Positions 8,113-16,535 of a DNA stretch of 64,000 nucleotides are shown here, one piece after another. Both the position numbers and the translations under genes were made by a program. The stretch lies in the NCBI GenBank assembly GCA_025210335.1, contig JAOARY010000050.1:47743-111742 (forward strand). Direction: 5' to 3'. Numbering within the stretch: position 1 is the stretch's first letter; each line of letters opens with the position of its first letter. The notes beneath the pieces are model-generated. The model saw only the letters and a program-made list of their open reading frames with translations. It searched no databases and was not told the origin of the DNA. The DNA is from Peptostreptococcaceae bacterium (GTDB lineage Bacteria; Bacillota; Clostridia; Peptostreptococcales; Peptostreptococcaceae).

Positions 8113-8337
8113 TTAATTATAATTTTCTATATAATCAATAATATCTTTTATTTTTTTAAATTGCATTATTTGTTCATCTTCAATTTTGATATCAAATTCA
8201 TCTTCAATGCTCATCATAATTTCAACAGCATCCAAAGAATCAATTTCTAAATCCTGTTTTAAATCACTATTTAAATCAATACTATCCATATCAATTGTCA
8301 TTTGATCAGAAATTATTGTTTTTATAGTTTCCATCAT
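8113..8337 (-). CDS. acpP: Acyl carrier protein
   Basis: A 74-residue acidic four-helix protein that carries growing acyl chains on 4'-phosphopantetheine. The attachment Ser is in EIDSLDAVEIMMSIEDEF. AGGAGG lies 8 bases upstream of the ATG at 8337. It is a single-gene minus-strand unit, not embedded in a fab operon here. It diverges from trmB across a 200-base AT-rich region containing a 9-bp inverted repeat (8371-8379 and 8441-8449). Confidence 0.95.
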   Translation of the reverse strand: MMETIKTIISDQMTIDMDSIDLNSDLKQDLEIDSLDAVEIMMSIEDEFDIKIEDEQIMQFKKIKDIIDYIENYN

Positions 8338-8459
8338 GATAAATTCCTCCTAAAAATAAAAATTTAAATTAACCTATTTGTAGTTTAATATAATTATTAA
8401 ATCATTGCAATATCTATTTTTTATTATTTATAATAAATAAAAATAGGTTGAATTTTCTA

Positions 8460-8488
8460 TTGTAAAAAGTCATTAAATATTGTATACT
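8460..8488 (+). promoter_or_regulatory. Promoter of trmB
   Basis: TTGTAA, 17 bases, TATACT, 50 bases before the trmB start. Confidence 0.55.
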
Positions 8489-8538
8489 ACATGTTTATGT
8501 AACAGTTTTTTATATTAAATTGAAAAGAGGTATGAAAT

Positions 8539-9183
8539 ATGAGATTTAGAAGATCACACTATAGCCATTTAAACTTATTGGATTATGATGCTTATATAGA
8601 TGAACCACAAGATTATAAAGGAAAATGGAATGAAGTATTTTCAAATAATAATGATTTAGAGATTGAAATAGGTTGTGGAAAGGGTAAGTTTATAATAGAG
8701 CATGCTTTAAGAAATCCAAATAAGAATTATATAGCAATAGAAAAAGTAGATGTAATACTTGCTCTTTGTGGAGAAAAAATAAATGAACTTGGCTTAAAAA
8801 ATATAAGAATATTAAATTATGATGCTAATAAATTAGAAGAAATTTTTGATGAAGATGAAATTTCAAAAATTTATCTTAATTTTTCAGATCCTTGGCCAAA
8901 AAATAAGCATCAAAAAAGAAGACTTACACATAGTAAATTATTAAATGTTTATTATAATTTTTTAAAGGATGCATCTTATATAGAATTTAAAACAGATAAT
9001 AGAAATTTATTTGAATTTTCTATTAATGAATTTATAATAAATGAAAAATATAATTTAGAATCTGTAAATTTAGATTTGCATAAAGATCAAGAGTTATCAA
9101 AAGATATAATTACAACAGAATATGAAGATAAATTTAAAAATATGGGTAATGAAATATATAAGTTAGTAAGTAAAAAAGTATAA
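8539..9183 (+). CDS. trmB: tRNA (guanine-N7-)-methyltransferase
   Basis: A 214-residue class I SAM methyltransferase that makes m7G46 in the tRNA variable loop. The SAM loop is EIGCGKGKFI, followed by NYIAIEK, and the diagnostic catalytic motif is NFSDPWPKNKHQKRRLTH. The length is typical. SD AAAGAGG precedes the ATG. It is followed after 12 bases by a LacI-family regulator, likely on the same transcript. Confidence 0.96.
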   Translation: MRFRRSHYSHLNLLDYDAYIDEPQDYKGKWNEVFSNNNDLEIEIGCGKGKFIIEHALRNPNKNYIAIEKVDVILALCGEKINELGLKNIRILNYDANKLEEIFDEDEISKIYLNFSDPWPKNKHQKRRLTHSKLLNVYYNFLKDASYIEFKTDNRNLFEFSINEFIINEKYNLESVNLDLHKDQELSKDIITTEYEDKFKNMGNEIYKLVSKKV

Positions 9184-9195
9184 GGGGGAATAAAA

Positions 9196-10194
9196 TTGAC
9201 AGTTACTATAAAAGATGTAGCAAGAGAAGCTGGGGTTTCTATTTCTACTGTTTCGAGAGTTATTAATAATTCAAAACCAGTTAGTAATGAAATTAGACAA
9301 AAAGTCTTAGAAGTTATAAAAAGAACAGGATATGTACCAAATCCAGTGGCTAGAAGTTTAGTTACGAAAAAAAGTCAAACTATAGGTGTTATTGTTCCAG
9401 ATATGTCCAATTTATTTATAGGAGAGCTTATAAATGGAATTGAAGAAGTAGGTAGAATTTATAATTATGATATATTACTTTGTAATAGCTATGGAACTGA
9501 AGAAGAAGAATTTAGATATATAAATCTTTTAAAATCAAAACAAGTAGCAGGACTTGTTTTTGTTTCTTGGAATATGACAGAAAAACAAGTAAAAGCTATT
9601 GAAGAATCAAATATAAAAGCAGTATATATAAGTAAAAATGCTAAAGATTTTGATGTATATTCTGTTGGGATAAATCATTTTGATGCTTCTTATGAAACTA
9701 CAAAACATTTACTTGAAAAAGGTCTTAGAAAGATATTATTTATAAGATCATCTATAGAAAATACAATAGCAGACTCTGAAAGATTCAAAGGTTATAAAAA
9801 AGCATTAAAAGAATATGATATTGAAGTTGATAAGGATTATGTTAAACAAGGTGACATGACAAGCTCTTGTGGTTATGAAATAATGAAGAAAGTTTTAGAA
9901 AATTATACACCAGAAGCAGTTTTTGCAACTAATGATGAATTAGCAATAGGAGTTATGAATGCTATATTAGATAAAGGACTTGATGTTCCAAAAGATATAT
10001 CTGTAGTAGGGTATGATGATACTAGAATAGCATCTTTAACTAGACCTAAACTTACAACTGTAAGACAACCAATATATGATATAGGAGCAGTTTGTATAAG
10101 AATGCTTGTAAAAGTTTTAGCGGGAGAAGAAATAAGTGATAAAAGAGTTGAGCTTCCATATAAATTAGTATTAAGAGATAGTGTTATTGATTAA
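9196..10194 (+). CDS. LacI-family transcriptional regulator (CcpA-like)
   Basis: A 332-residue repressor/activator. An N-terminal LacI helix-turn-helix and hinge (TIKDVAREAGVSISTVSRVI, then NPVARSLVTKKS) precedes a periplasmic-binding-protein-type core (IGVIVPDMSNLF, AVFATNDELAIGVMN, VVGYDDTRIASL, LTTVRQP). The HTH and the YVPNPVARSL hinge resemble CcpA, but Firmicutes have several such paralogues and no sugar operon is adjacent. TTG start after AGGGGG. A strong terminator follows. Assignment to the family is firm; CcpA identity is not. Confidence 0.9.
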   Translation: MTVTIKDVAREAGVSISTVSRVINNSKPVSNEIRQKVLEVIKRTGYVPNPVARSLVTKKSQTIGVIVPDMSNLFIGELINGIEEVGRIYNYDILLCNSYGTEEEEFRYINLLKSKQVAGLVFVSWNMTEKQVKAIEESNIKAVYISKNAKDFDVYSVGINHFDASYETTKHLLEKGLRKILFIRSSIENTIADSERFKGYKKALKEYDIEVDKDYVKQGDMTSSCGYEIMKKVLENYTPEAVFATNDELAIGVMNAILDKGLDVPKDISVVGYDDTRIASLTRPKLTTVRQPIYDIGAVCIRMLVKVLAGEEISDKRVELPYKLVLRDSVID

Positions 10195-10225
10195 TAAAAA
10201 ATAATAAAAATATTTATAAAATAAT

Positions 10226-10280
10226 AAAAAGAGGTTATCTAAATACATGTAAATATGTATTTAGATAACCTCTTTTTATT
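10226..10280 (+). terminator. Strong intrinsic terminator
   Basis: AAAAAGAGGTTATCTAAATA and the rest of a 23-bp perfect stem with a 6-base loop (GTAAAT), followed by TTTTTATT. Confidence 0.93.
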
Positions 10281-10347
10281 ATAATTTTGTTTTAAAAAAT
10301 GATATACGGAAATAAATATAAAAAGTATGATTAATAGGGGGGAGCTT

Positions 10348-12777
10348 ATGAATACTAAAAATTATCAGCTTAATTATAAAGAATTGAAATGTAATTGTAA
10401 TTTAAGTGAATTTGATTTTAATACAACAAAAGATTTAAAGCCACTAAAAGGAATAATAGGACAAAAGCGTGCTGTAGATGCTCTTAATTTTGGATTAAAA
10501 ATGAAACAAAAAGGATATAATGTTTATGTTGCTGGTATTAGTGGAACAGGAAGAAATAGTTATACTAAATCTTTAGTTGAAAAAGTTGCAAAAGAAAAAT
10601 CATTTAATAAAGATTATGTATATGTATATAATTTTAAAAGATATGATGAGCCTATATCTTTGAGTTTTGAAGCTGGAAAAGGAAAAGAATTTAAAAGAGA
10701 TTTAGAAGAAATGCTTGAAAAATTAATAGAAGAAGTTCCAAAAATATTTTCTTCAAGGGAGTATGAATCCAGAAATGAAGAGATAATGAGAGGTTATGAA
10801 AGTGTAAGTAAAAATTTACTAGATGAATTAAATGAATTTGCAAAAGACAAGGGCTTTATGTTTCAACAGACATCTCAAGGATTATTTAGTATACCTTTAA
10901 AAGAGGACGGTAGTCAAATTAGTGATGAAGAATATAAAGAACTTAGTGAAGAAGAATATGAAAGTATTAGAGAAAAATCATTGGAATTAAATAAGGATGT
11001 AACGGAATATCTAAATAGATTAAAGACTTTAGAAGAAAAATTTAGAAATAGAGTTAAAGATTTAGATAAAAAAACTGGTGAAAGAATAGTTAATTTTCAT
11101 TTAGAGGATATTGTGGAAAAGTATGCACAAACAGAAAAGATTTTAGGTTATTTAAATGATATGAAAGAGGATATGATTGAACATATAAATAAGTTTAGAG
11201 GAGACAAAACTCCAAAGAAAAATCCTCTTGGTTTAGCTGTTAAGGACCCTATGAAATTTTTTAATAGATATAAAGTAAACTTATTTATAGATAATAGTCA
11301 AAATAGAGGAGCTAGTATTGTAAATGAAACTAATCCAACATATTATAATTTAACAGGTCTTATTGAATATAAAAATGAAATGGGAGTTTTAACTACTAAT
11401 TTCTTAGAATTAAAACCTGGAGCTCTTCACAAAGCAAATGGAGGATTTTTAATATTAAATGTAAGAGATTTATTTTCACATCCGTTTGCTTGGGAAGCTT
11501 TAAAAAGAGCATTAAAAACATCAAAGGTTACAATGGAAAGTTTAAATAAACAATATGGATATATAGTGACTTCAACTTTAAAACCAGAGCCTATAGATAT
11601 AAAATTAAAAGTTATATTAGTGGGAGATTATAGGACTTATAGTGTTTTATATTCTTATGATGAAGAGTTTAAAAAATTATTTAAAATAATGGCTGATTTT
11701 GATGTTGAATTGAGAAGAAATGAAGATAATGTATTAAAAATAGCTAGATTTATAGCATCACATTGTGAAGAAGTTGGACTTAAACACTTTGATAAAAGTG
11801 CAGTAGAAAGAGTTGTAGAATTTAGTGCAAGACTTTCAGATAATAAAGAAAAATTAAGTGCAAGATTTAATAAGATAGTTGAAATATTGTATGAGGCAGA
11901 TGCTTATAGTAATGAGCATAATACTTATATAACAAGAGAAGATGTAGAAAAAGCAATAGATAGTAAAAGATATAGAAATAGCAAATATGAAGATAAATTA
12001 AATGAACTTTATGAAGATAATACACTTATTATAGATGTTGATGGTAAAAAAGTAGGTCAAATAAATGGCTTAGCTGTTATGGGTTCTGGGGATTATATGT
12101 TTGGTAAACCTTCAAGAATAACAGCATCGACTTATAAAGGGAAAAATGGAATTATAAATATAGAAAGAGAAGTAAGACATAGTGGAAGTATTCATGATAA
12201 AGGTGTTTTAATTTTGAGTGGATATTTGGGAGAAAAATATGCAAAAGAAGAACCTATGTCACTATCTACATCTATTACATTTGAACAAAATTATTCAGGT
12301 ATCGATGGAGATAGTGCTTCTAGCACAGAACTTTATTTAATACTTTCAAGTATTGCAGGCATACCAATAAGACAAGATATAGCTGTTACAGGTTCAATAT
12401 CTCAAAAAGGAGAAATCCAACCTATTGGTGGGGTAAATGAAAAAATAGAAGGATTTTTTGATATATGTAAGATAAAAGGATTTACAAATAATCAAGGTGT
12501 TATAATACCAAAACAAAATGTTAAGAATTTGATGTTAAAAGATGAAGTTATAGAAGAAGTTAGAAAAGGTAATTTTAATATATATGCAATTTCTCATGTT
12601 AATGAAGGTATAGAAATATTAACAGGCATGGACTATAAAGAGGTTGATAGACTTGTGGTTGAAGAAATAGAAAAGATGAGGAAAAAAGATAAGGATAAAG
12701 AAAAAGATGATGAAGAAAATGATGATCAAAAAAATAATGAAAAAGAATTAAAAGAAGAAGTTAAAAATGAAAAATAA
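10348..12777 (+). CDS. Lon-like ATP-dependent protease (AAA_32 / LonB-type)
   Basis: An 809-residue protein. An N-terminal AAA_32 ATPase region has a Walker A-like VAGISGTGRNSYTKS, with Arg in place of the P-loop Lys. A long helical insertion spans about 100-290 and an AAA core about 300-540. The C-terminal Lon (S16) peptidase domain has the serine in DGDSASSTELY and the lysine of the dyad in GGVNEKIEGF. The last ~45 residues are a Lys/Glu/Asp-rich tail. ATG 10348 is chosen because AGGGGGGAG ends 5 bases upstream; ATG 10327 has no SD. It probably degrades misfolded or regulatory proteins in the cytosol; substrates are unknown. Single gene with its own terminator. Confidence 0.9.
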   Translation: MNTKNYQLNYKELKCNCNLSEFDFNTTKDLKPLKGIIGQKRAVDALNFGLKMKQKGYNVYVAGISGTGRNSYTKSLVEKVAKEKSFNKDYVYVYNFKRYDEPISLSFEAGKGKEFKRDLEEMLEKLIEEVPKIFSSREYESRNEEIMRGYESVSKNLLDELNEFAKDKGFMFQQTSQGLFSIPLKEDGSQISDEEYKELSEEEYESIREKSLELNKDVTEYLNRLKTLEEKFRNRVKDLDKKTGERIVNFHLEDIVEKYAQTEKILGYLNDMKEDMIEHINKFRGDKTPKKNPLGLAVKDPMKFFNRYKVNLFIDNSQNRGASIVNETNPTYYNLTGLIEYKNEMGVLTTNFLELKPGALHKANGGFLILNVRDLFSHPFAWEALKRALKTSKVTMESLNKQYGYIVTSTLKPEPIDIKLKVILVGDYRTYSVLYSYDEEFKKLFKIMADFDVELRRNEDNVLKIARFIASHCEEVGLKHFDKSAVERVVEFSARLSDNKEKLSARFNKIVEILYEADAYSNEHNTYITREDVEKAIDSKRYRNSKYEDKLNELYEDNTLIIDVDGKKVGQINGLAVMGSGDYMFGKPSRITASTYKGKNGIINIEREVRHSGSIHDKGVLILSGYLGEKYAKEEPMSLSTSITFEQNYSGIDGDSASSTELYLILSSIAGIPIRQDIAVTGSISQKGEIQPIGGVNEKIEGFFDICKIKGFTNNQGVIIPKQNVKNLMLKDEVIEEVRKGNFNIYAISHVNEGIEILTGMDYKEVDRLVVEEIEKMRKKDKDKEKDDEENDDQKNNEKELKEEVKNEK

Positions 12778-12800
12778 TTCTTAAGTAGAGTATTTGTATA

Positions 12801-12855
12801 TAAGATTATGTTGATTGAAATTCGTTTTTCATTTTAGCATAATCTTATTTTTTAT
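12801..12855 (+). terminator. Intrinsic terminator after the Lon-like gene
   Basis: TAAGATTATG pairs with CATAATCTTA around a 27-base loop, followed by TTTTTT. Confidence 0.7.
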
Positions 12856-12897
12856 AAAAATAAGCAAATAGAATGGTTTTTTTTATAGATTTATAAA

Positions 12898-12906
12898 TGT
12901 TATAAT
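12898..12906 (+). promoter_or_regulatory. Extended -10 promoter element for yigZ
   Basis: TG-T-TATAAT, the same extended -10 as before pepT, 63 bases before the start codon. Confidence 0.45.
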
Positions 12907-12968
12907 GATATTATCAAATTATATTTTATTATAAAATAAATTTAATAATATCATTTTGGAGGATTAAA

Positions 12969-13622
12969 ATGAAGCTTTTAAAATATAATACAGTACATGA
13001 ATTTGGTCAAGATGAAATAATAATAGAAAAATCAAGGTTTATTGGTTATGCAAAACCTGTAAAGACAGAAGACGAAGCTAGATCATTTATAGATGAAATA
13101 AAAAAAAAGCATAAAGATGCAACGCATAATGTTTGGGCATATACAATTGGATTAGATATGAATATACAAAGATACTCTGATGATGGAGAACCAAGTGGTA
13201 CGGCTGGAATACCAAGTTTAGAAGTTATAAAAAAAGAGGATTTAAGAGATGTTGTTGTTGTTGTCACTAGGTATTTTGGTGGAACTAAATTAGGTGCAGG
13301 AGGACTTGTAAGAGCGTATACAAAAGGTGCAAAAATAGGATTGGAAGCAGCTAATATTGTTCAAAAGAAAATGTTTAGGGAAATCAAAATAAATACAGAT
13401 TATACCAATATGGGGAAAATACAAAATTTTTTAATGAATAAAGATTATTATATAAAAGATACTATATTTGAGGATAAAGTGTGCATAATTGTTTATTGTG
13501 AACTAGAGCAAGTTAAATCGCTTATAAGTAAATTAATTGATTTAACTAATGCAAAGGTGGATATAATTGAAAATGAAGAGTTTTATATATCTTGCAAGAA
13601 TGATGAACTTATATTTTCTTAA
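12969..13622 (+). CDS. YigZ/IMPACT family protein (UPF0029)
   Basis: A 217-residue protein of the YigZ/Impact family. The N-terminal domain shows IIEKSRFIGYAKPV, DATHNVWAYTIG, YSDDGEPSGTAGIP and VVVTRYFGGTKLGAGGLVRAY, and the C-terminal part is the ferredoxin-like DUF1949 domain. Members bind nucleic acids or the translation machinery; the bacterial role is not settled. GGAGG precedes the ATG. Single gene. Confidence 0.94.
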   Translation: MKLLKYNTVHEFGQDEIIIEKSRFIGYAKPVKTEDEARSFIDEIKKKHKDATHNVWAYTIGLDMNIQRYSDDGEPSGTAGIPSLEVIKKEDLRDVVVVVTRYFGGTKLGAGGLVRAYTKGAKIGLEAANIVQKKMFREIKINTDYTNMGKIQNFLMNKDYYIKDTIFEDKVCIIVYCELEQVKSLISKLIDLTNAKVDIIENEEFYISCKNDELIFS

Positions 13623-13694
13623 AGTGTATTATATTTATATATAGAGTTTAATATAATTAATGTCAAAAAGTAAATTCTATCAAGGAGTGATTTT

Positions 13695-14093
13695 ATGAAA
13701 TCAGTAGATGAAGTAAAAGTTGAAATGCTAAAAAAGAAGAAATGGGTTGTAGTAGGGGTTACTAAAGATCAAGATAAATTTGGTTATAAAATATTTAAAA
13801 GATTAAAGAATAAAGGTTTTACTGTTTATGGTGTTAATCCTAAATATGACGAAATTGATGGAGAAAAAATTTATAAATCTATTTTAGAAATAGATGATGA
13901 TATTGATTGTGTTAGTATGGTTGTTTCGCCTAAAGTTTCAATTAAAGTTATAGATGAGATAGTTAAAAATAATATAAATTATGTTTGGTTTCAACCAGGT
14001 GCATTTGACGAAGAAGTTTTAGATAAATCAAAACAAAATAAATTAGAAATCGTTTATTTTGATTGTGTTTATGTTGATTTAGCAAAAATATAG
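13695..14093 (+). CDS. CoA-binding domain protein (YccU type)
   Basis: A 132-residue single-domain Rossmann protein of the CoA_binding_2 family. Seen: KKKKWVVVGVTKDQDKFGYKI (nucleotide loop), GFTVYGVNPKYDEIDG, DCVSMVVSP and VWFQPGAFDEEVLDKSKQ. The fold is that of the succinyl-CoA synthetase alpha subunit N-domain. Function unknown; it probably binds CoA or an acyl-CoA. SD AAGGAG. It is monocistronic and followed by a terminator. Confidence 0.9.
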   Translation: MKSVDEVKVEMLKKKKWVVVGVTKDQDKFGYKIFKRLKNKGFTVYGVNPKYDEIDGEKIYKSILEIDDDIDCVSMVVSPKVSIKVIDEIVKNNINYVWFQPGAFDEEVLDKSKQNKLEIVYFDCVYVDLAKI

Positions 14094-14127
14094 ATAAGTC
14101 TTTATAAGATTTATCTATATTTTTTTA
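14091..14127 (+). terminator. Intrinsic terminator
   Basis: AGATAAGTCTT pairs with AAGATTTATCT (one G-U pair) and is followed by ATATTTTTTT. Confidence 0.8.
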
Positions 14128-14158
14128 ATATATCAATAAATATAGGGGAGTTGATTTT

Positions 14159-15046
14159 ATGTATTTTTTAGATTTTAATTATGAAGATAAAAATTTTTTA
14201 GGAATAAAATTTAAGCTTGATGGAGATATATATCCATTGAAAAATTTTGGTAAGAAGTATGAAAAATATGAAAATATAAATGATATAATTGATGATTTTA
14301 CAAAGGTTGATATAGATTACATAAAAAATTATGAATTAAATGATTCAAAAAAATTCAAAGAAGAAGAAATAAAAATAAATCCACCTATTAAATATCCAAA
14401 AAGAAATATAATATGTCTTGGGAAAAATTACAAAGATCATATAGAAGAAGTTAAGGGACTTTCTGGTGGAGATGATCAAATCCCTAAATTTCCTATTTAT
14501 TTTATGAAAATAGCAGATCCAGCGATTGGACATTTAGATACTATACCAATGCATAAAGAGATAACTGATAAAATAGATTATGAAGTAGAATTAGCTGTTA
14601 TAATTGGAAAAGATGGTATAAATATAAATAAGGAAGATGTAAAAGAGTATATTTTTGGATATACAATAATAAATGATATATCAGCAAGAAATATCCAAAG
14701 AAAGCATATGCAGTGGTTTAGAGGGAAGTCTCTTGAAGGTTTTTGTCCTATGGGTCCATATATAGCTTACAATGATATTATTTCATATCCTCCAAAACTT
14801 GATATAAAATGTTTTGTAAATGATGAACTTAGACAAGATTCAAATACTAAGAATTTCATATTTGATTTAGATTATGTGATATCAGATTTATCTAAGGGTA
14901 TGAAATTAAGAAAAGGTGATATAATAATAACTGGGACTCCAAGTGGTGTTGGTCTTGGATTTAAACCATTTAAATTCTTAAATAGTAAAGATAAGATAAC
15001 ATCTTATATACAGGATATAGGAACGTTAATAAATTATATGGAATAA
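14159..15046 (+). CDS. Fumarylacetoacetate hydrolase (FAH) family protein
   Basis: A 295-residue FAH-family enzyme. The N-terminal ~75 residues are variable. The core has IICLGKNYKDHIEE (catalytic His and Mg2+ region), YEVELAVIIGK (Glu metal ligands), YTIINDISARNIQRKHMQW and GDIIITGTPSGVGLG. Family members include 2-keto-pentenoate hydratase, acylpyruvase and oxaloacetate tautomerase/decarboxylase; no aromatic catabolism genes are nearby, so an acylpyruvase or oxaloacetate-related role is more likely. SD GGGGAG before the ATG. Confidence 0.9.
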   Translation: MYFLDFNYEDKNFLGIKFKLDGDIYPLKNFGKKYEKYENINDIIDDFTKVDIDYIKNYELNDSKKFKEEEIKINPPIKYPKRNIICLGKNYKDHIEEVKGLSGGDDQIPKFPIYFMKIADPAIGHLDTIPMHKEITDKIDYEVELAVIIGKDGININKEDVKEYIFGYTIINDISARNIQRKHMQWFRGKSLEGFCPMGPYIAYNDIISYPPKLDIKCFVNDELRQDSNTKNFIFDLDYVISDLSKGMKLRKGDIIITGTPSGVGLGFKPFKFLNSKDKITSYIQDIGTLINYME

Positions 15047-15107
15047 ATTATAGATTTAAGTTTCTAAATGATAAATCTAAAATTCAAATAAATATGGGGG
15101 AATTTAT

Positions 15108-16259
15108 ATGAATATAAGTAAATTAGAAACTTTACTTAAAAAAAGAGAATATGCAAAATTAGATTTTAAAAGAGATTTGAATTTAAAAACAGCAGGAGAT
15201 AAAAAAGAGTTGGCAAAAGATATTTCTGCAATAGGAAATAGTCGTGGTGGAAGAGGTTATATAATTTTTGGTGTAGAAGATAAAACTAAGGATATTGTAG
15301 GAATAAAAAAAGACGATTTATTAGAAGAAAAAATACAACAGATAATAGCAAATAGATTAGATCCTCCAATACCAATAAAAATAGAATATATACATTATAA
15401 AAACAAATATGTTGGTGTTTTAACTATATTTAGAAGTATTCAAAAACCCCATCAATTAAGACAAAATGGAACTTTTTATATAAGGAGAGGTTCAACCACA
15501 GATGTTGCAAGAAGATTTGAAGTGGCAAGTATGTTTGAAGAGGCTGGTTTTATCAATTCGGAATTGATTCCTATTTATGATTCTAGTATTAAGGATTTGA
15601 ATTTAGATATATTAAGTGATTATTTAAAAAAGATAAATATACATTATAAAATTACTAACGAATTACTTGTATCTATGGGGATATTAAAAAAACAAAATAA
15701 ATCTAATTATTGTTTGACTTTAGGAGGTTTATTATTATTTAGTGATTATCCTCAAAAATATTTAAACCATGCAAATATTCGTATTATCATACATTATGAT
15801 GATAAAAAATATATAAAGGTATTTAAAGGAAATCTAATATTTATGTTGGATAAAAGTGAAGCATTTTTACAGGATTTATTTAAATATAATAAATATCCAT
15901 TAAGAGCTATATTAGAAGCGTTAAGGAATGCTATAGTTCATAGAGATTACCTTGATAAACATAGGGAAATAATTATTTATATAAGTAAAACCAAAGTTGA
16001 AATTTCAAATCCAGGGATATTAATAAATGGAGATACGAAAAATACAATAATTAAAGAGAAGAATAATAGTAGAAGAAATAATTGGATTTATCAAAAGATA
16101 CTTATTATGGATGATAAAAAAAGATATTTAGAAAGTGGACTTGGAATTCTTAGAATAAAGGAAAGTTTTAAAAATAAAAAAACGAAGATTAAATTCTTAA
16201 ATATAGATAGTAGAAATTTATTTAAAGTTATATTACCTGGAGTAAAGTTAAAGATTTAA
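15108..16259 (+). CDS. AlbA_2 (Schlafen-type) domain protein with ATPase-like C-terminus
   Basis: A 383-residue protein. The N-terminal AlbA_2/divergent AAA_4 domain shows EYAKLDFKRDLNLKTAGDK, ISAIGNSRGGRGYIIFGVED and HQLRQNGTFYIRRGSTT. A C-terminal HATPase_c_4-like region follows, with LEALRNAIVHRDY (the N-box equivalent). This architecture is usually annotated as a transcriptional regulator or ATP-dependent helicase-like protein, and some homologues lie in defence islands. Here the neighbours are metabolic and housekeeping genes, so I do not infer a defence role. SD GGGGGA precedes the ATG. Confidence 0.8.
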   Translation: MNISKLETLLKKREYAKLDFKRDLNLKTAGDKKELAKDISAIGNSRGGRGYIIFGVEDKTKDIVGIKKDDLLEEKIQQIIANRLDPPIPIKIEYIHYKNKYVGVLTIFRSIQKPHQLRQNGTFYIRRGSTTDVARRFEVASMFEEAGFINSELIPIYDSSIKDLNLDILSDYLKKINIHYKITNELLVSMGILKKQNKSNYCLTLGGLLLFSDYPQKYLNHANIRIIIHYDDKKYIKVFKGNLIFMLDKSEAFLQDLFKYNKYPLRAILEALRNAIVHRDYLDKHREIIIYISKTKVEISNPGILINGDTKNTIIKEKNNSRRNNWIYQKILIMDDKKRYLESGLGILRIKESFKNKKTKIKFLNIDSRNLFKVILPGVKLKI

Positions 16260-16299
16260 ACGGTCAAAAATTACAAATAATAAAGATTAATTGTAGTCT

Positions 16300-16400
16300 A
16301 AAGATTATTACATTAAAAATAACAGTTTTAATATATTTATTAATTCATTATTAGTATAATATATTATTGGTTAATTTTTTTTATGTAATAGTCTTTTTTT
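16300..16400 (+). terminator. Large-loop hairpin with T-tract after the AlbA_2 gene
   Basis: AAAGATTATTACAT (16300-16313) pairs with ATGTAATAGTCTTT (16383-16396), 13 of 14 positions plus a G-U, and is followed by TTTT ATTATT. The 69-base AT-rich loop is unusually long for a terminator. Confidence 0.5.
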
Positions 16401-16470
16401 ATTATTAAAATGTATTTATAAAATTGTAAGGTGATGAATAAAATATCAATAGAATTATAAAAAAATAAAA

Positions 16471-16499
16471 TTGATTATAAAGTCTTAATATGATAATAT
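16471..16499 (+). promoter_or_regulatory. Promoter of the DUF512-der operon
   Basis: TTGATT, 17 bases, TAATAT, 37 bases before the TTG start. Confidence 0.45.
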
Positions 16500-16535
16500 A
16501 ATATGATGTGAAAAATAGTAAAGTGGTGATAGAAG

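Noticed and set aside
8371..8449. 9-bp inverted repeat AACCTATTT/AAATAGGTT between acpP and trmB
   Set aside because: The arms are 61 bases apart in very AT-rich DNA and match no fatty-acid regulator consensus I know; chance is a fair explanation.
15108..16259. Defence island reading of the AlbA_2/Schlafen-type gene, the Mrr gene and the methyltransferase
   Set aside because: They are up to 40 kb apart, each among housekeeping genes, and the methyltransferase is of an RNA-type family without DNA-methyltransferase motifs.
16433..16461. Short frame ATGAATAAAATATCAATA before the DUF512 gene
   Set aside because: Its SD-like AAGGTG touches the ATG, leaving no spacer, and the frame is only eight codons.
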